From Verrucomicrobiota bacterium (GTDB lineage: Bacteria; Verrucomicrobiota; Lentisphaeria; JABSQK01; JAJFLO01), in the NCBI GenBank assembly GCA_021772615.1, contig JAJFLQ010000162.1, positions 1 through 34,177 of the forward strand: a stretch of DNA of 34,177 nucleotides, written 5' to 3'. Positions 32,710 through 34,177 of this stretch are shown here, one piece after another (position 1 is the first letter of the stretch; each line of letters opens with the position of its first letter). Position numbers and translations under genes: made by a program. Under the pieces are notes generated by a model, which worked only from the letters and a program-made list of their open reading frames with translations, made no database searches and was not told where the DNA came from.

Positions 32710-33723
32710 ATGCTTCGTGACACATTACAGAGACCGTTGCACGACCTCCGCGTGTCGCTCACCGATCACTGCAACTTCCGCTGCTCATATTGCCTGCCTG
32801 CCGAGCTGTCGCGGCACGAGCTTCATCGCGCACCAGCTGCCGGGAAATTGACACGGGATGAGCATGTACGACTGATCCGAATTTTCACCAGGCTCGGCGT
32901 CCGCAAGATTCGGCTCACCGGCGGGGAACCGTTATTGTACAAGGAATTGGCACCCCTGATTTCAGATCTGCGCGAGATCCCGGAGATCGGCGATCTGGCG
33001 TTAACCACCAACGGCTATCTGCTGGAGCGATTTGCGCAGCCGCTGAAGGATGCAGGGCTGATGCGGGTAAATGTGAGCCTGGACGCCATGGACGACACTG
33101 TTTTCGGCCGGATGAACGGCGTCGGCGCCGGCGTTGCGCGTGTACTGACCGGGATTGCCGCGGCGAAACGCGCCGGTCTCGACCCGGTCAAGGTCAATAT
33201 GGTTGTCAAGCGGGGCGTCAACGACCAAGGTGTCATGGACATGGTTCGGGAGTTCCGGCGTACCGGCGTGGTGCTCCGGTTCATCGAATTCATGGACGTG
33301 GGCAATCGCAACCACTGGCGACCGGAAGACGTTGTGCCGACGCGCGACCTTGTTCGCCGGATCGATTCGCACTACCCGCTGACTCCGATCGGCCCGGTGC
33401 GAAACCAGGTGGCCGAACGATATCGCTACGCAGACGGCTCTGGCGAGATCGGATTCATCTCGTCGATTTCGCGTCCCTTCTGCGGCGGCTGCGACCGCGG
33501 CAGGTTGACGTCTGCGGGGCAATTTGTCACCTGTCTCTTTGCTGCCGGCGGGCTGGACCTCCGCACACCGCTGAGAGACGGTAGTACCGACACGGACATT
33601 CGCCGCCTCATTGCCGCCACATGGAACGGCAGGGCGGATCGCTACTCGGAGCTTCGCACTGCCATACGCCGCAACGGCGAAGTCGTCCCCGAAAAAGTCG
33701 AAATGTACCAGATCGGCGGATAA
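32710..33723 (+). CDS. moaA: MoaA, GTP 3',8-cyclase
   Basis: The 337-residue radical-SAM enzyme has the N-terminal cluster motif CNFRCSYCLP, the SAM-binding region IRLTGGEPLLYKELAPLI, and a middle MVVKRGVNDQGVMDMV. The second 4Fe-4S site is in the C-terminal part (CGGCDRGRLTSAGQFVTC). It ends in a Gly-Gly, as expected because the MoaA C-terminus enters the active site. MoaA converts GTP to 3',8-cyclo-dihydro-GTP, the first step of molybdopterin synthesis. It lies 45 bases after moeA and closes the nitrate-reductase and cofactor locus. MoaC, MoaD and MoaE are not seen and may lie elsewhere. Confidence 0.94.
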   Translation: MLRDTLQRPLHDLRVSLTDHCNFRCSYCLPAELSRHELHRAPAAGKLTRDEHVRLIRIFTRLGVRKIRLTGGEPLLYKELAPLISDLREIPEIGDLALTTNGYLLERFAQPLKDAGLMRVNVSLDAMDDTVFGRMNGVGAGVARVLTGIAAAKRAGLDPVKVNMVVKRGVNDQGVMDMVREFRRTGVVLRFIEFMDVGNRNHWRPEDVVPTRDLVRRIDSHYPLTPIGPVRNQVAERYRYADGSGEIGFISSISRPFCGGCDRGRLTSAGQFVTCLFAAGGLDLRTPLRDGSTDTDIRRLIAATWNGRADRYSELRTAIRRNGEVVPEKVEMYQIGG

Positions 33724-33834
33724 CACGGCTCGCGATCGGAGGACCGGATTGGTGGGGAGCGCGCGTTGACCAGAGTTCGGTATAGCTGTGGTACGAATGA
33801 GTGGCACGGCTATCTTCGTTGTAGCTTGAGCCCT

Positions 33835-33908
33835 CGATCAAGAAATTCCACATCACAAGCATCAAATGACAAACAAACCAAAATCTCAAATTGCCGAAAT
33901 TGGCAATT
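33835..33908 (-). repeat. AT-rich intergenic repeat-like sequence with a small hairpin
   Basis: On the minus strand it reads TTTGGTTTGTTTGTCATTTG, ATGCTTGTGATGTGGAATTT, a low-complexity pattern I associate with dispersed intergenic repeats in environmental genomes (recollection only). It ends in AATTGCC-GAAATT-GGCAATT (33889-33908). No second copy is in this window. Confidence 0.45.
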
Positions 33909-33976
33909 CTGGAATTTTCCCCAGAGTTCGACAGAGTTGTAAGGTTGAACGCCCATTTTTTAAACATGCCGCGTCC

Positions 33977-34132
33977 GGGGTGTAGGCGACCGCTTTACAG
34001 TTCGCGCAGATTTTGAGGTTACCCGGTCGCCCTACGCCCCGAAACCAGCGTCGCTTGCAGCTACACGTCAAAAGTCTGTACGCCAAACGCTGGTGGAAGC
34101 GGCAGCGTGTAGCCACGTCTCTGTGAGACGTG
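33977..34132. repeat. cluster of inverted repeats at the right edge
   Basis: GGGGTGTAGGCGACCG (33977-33992) pairs with 34024-34040, with one mismatch and one bulge. ACCAGCGT (34044-34051) pairs with ACGCTGGT (34087-34094). GCTACACG (34060-34067) pairs with CGTGTAGC (34106-34113). CACGTCTC-TGT-GAGACGTG (34114-34132) is a perfect hairpin. The middle two are interleaved, not nested. There is no supported gene between 33724 and the window end. Confidence 0.65.
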
Positions 34133-34177
34133 TCGTACTTTACGTTGCTTCGCGTTGCGTGGCACGGCTCACAGAGC

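Noticed and set aside
33886..34116. 76-residue minus-strand open frame at the right edge
   Set aside because: It spans several inverted repeats and has no coding character.

Overview
The window comes from a Gram-negative bacterium. It encodes a FadL-type outer-membrane protein, a Tat-exported periplasmic nitrate reductase, a lipoprotein cytochrome and very large secreted multidomain proteins carrying dockerin, cohesin, PKD, HYR and VCBS/cadherin-like modules. The mix of dockerin-bearing giant proteins, Uma2 nucleases, DUF4143 ATPases, VapBC and many short dispersed intergenic repeats suggests a Planctomycetes/PVC-like or candidate-phylum environmental bacterium. That placement is inference; nothing here fixes the taxonomy. 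Base composition is moderately GC-rich by eye, with a more AT-rich patch around 11.7-12.2 kb. No rRNA, tRNA or CRISPR array was recognised.

Layout. 0.1-2.1 kb holds a VapBC-type toxin-antitoxin pair (minus strand) and a divergent two-gene unit of a small protein plus a nucleotidyltransferase. 2.1-2.75 kb is intergenic and filled with modular repeats. 2.7-4.7 kb (minus) holds a FadL/OmpP1-type outer-membrane protein and a small secreted protein. 4.95-11.7 kb (minus) holds an XRE regulator, a Ser/Thr kinase cut off inside its activation segment, and a 1934-residue surface-type protein with a caspase-like (clan CD) peptidase domain. The kinase truncation abuts the 5' end of the giant gene, as if a deletion had fused them. 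11.7-16.3 kb is an accessory patch: two mosaic Uma2 genes, an intact AAA/DUF4143 ATPase, a decayed second one and several repeats. 16.3-23.8 kb (minus) is a single 2499-residue gene with an STN-like domain, subtilase, P-domain, alpha-helical toroid, cohesins, PKD domains, a dockerin and a C-terminal module shared with the 1934-residue protein. 23.8-24.7 kb is non-genic apart from repeats and the 3' remnant of a short-chain dehydrogenase gene.

24.7-33.7 kb (plus) is one coherent respiratory locus: napD, napA, a tetraheme NapB-like cytochrome, a tetraheme lipoprotein cytochrome, a Tat-type four-cluster ferredoxin subunit, an NrfD/PsrC-type quinol-interacting membrane protein, then moeA and moaA for molybdenum cofactor synthesis. 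No napC, napG or napH is present. The likely electron route is quinol > NrfD-type protein > Fe-S subunit > multiheme cytochromes > NapA > nitrate. The last 450 bases are repeat and inverted-repeat sequence without a supported gene.
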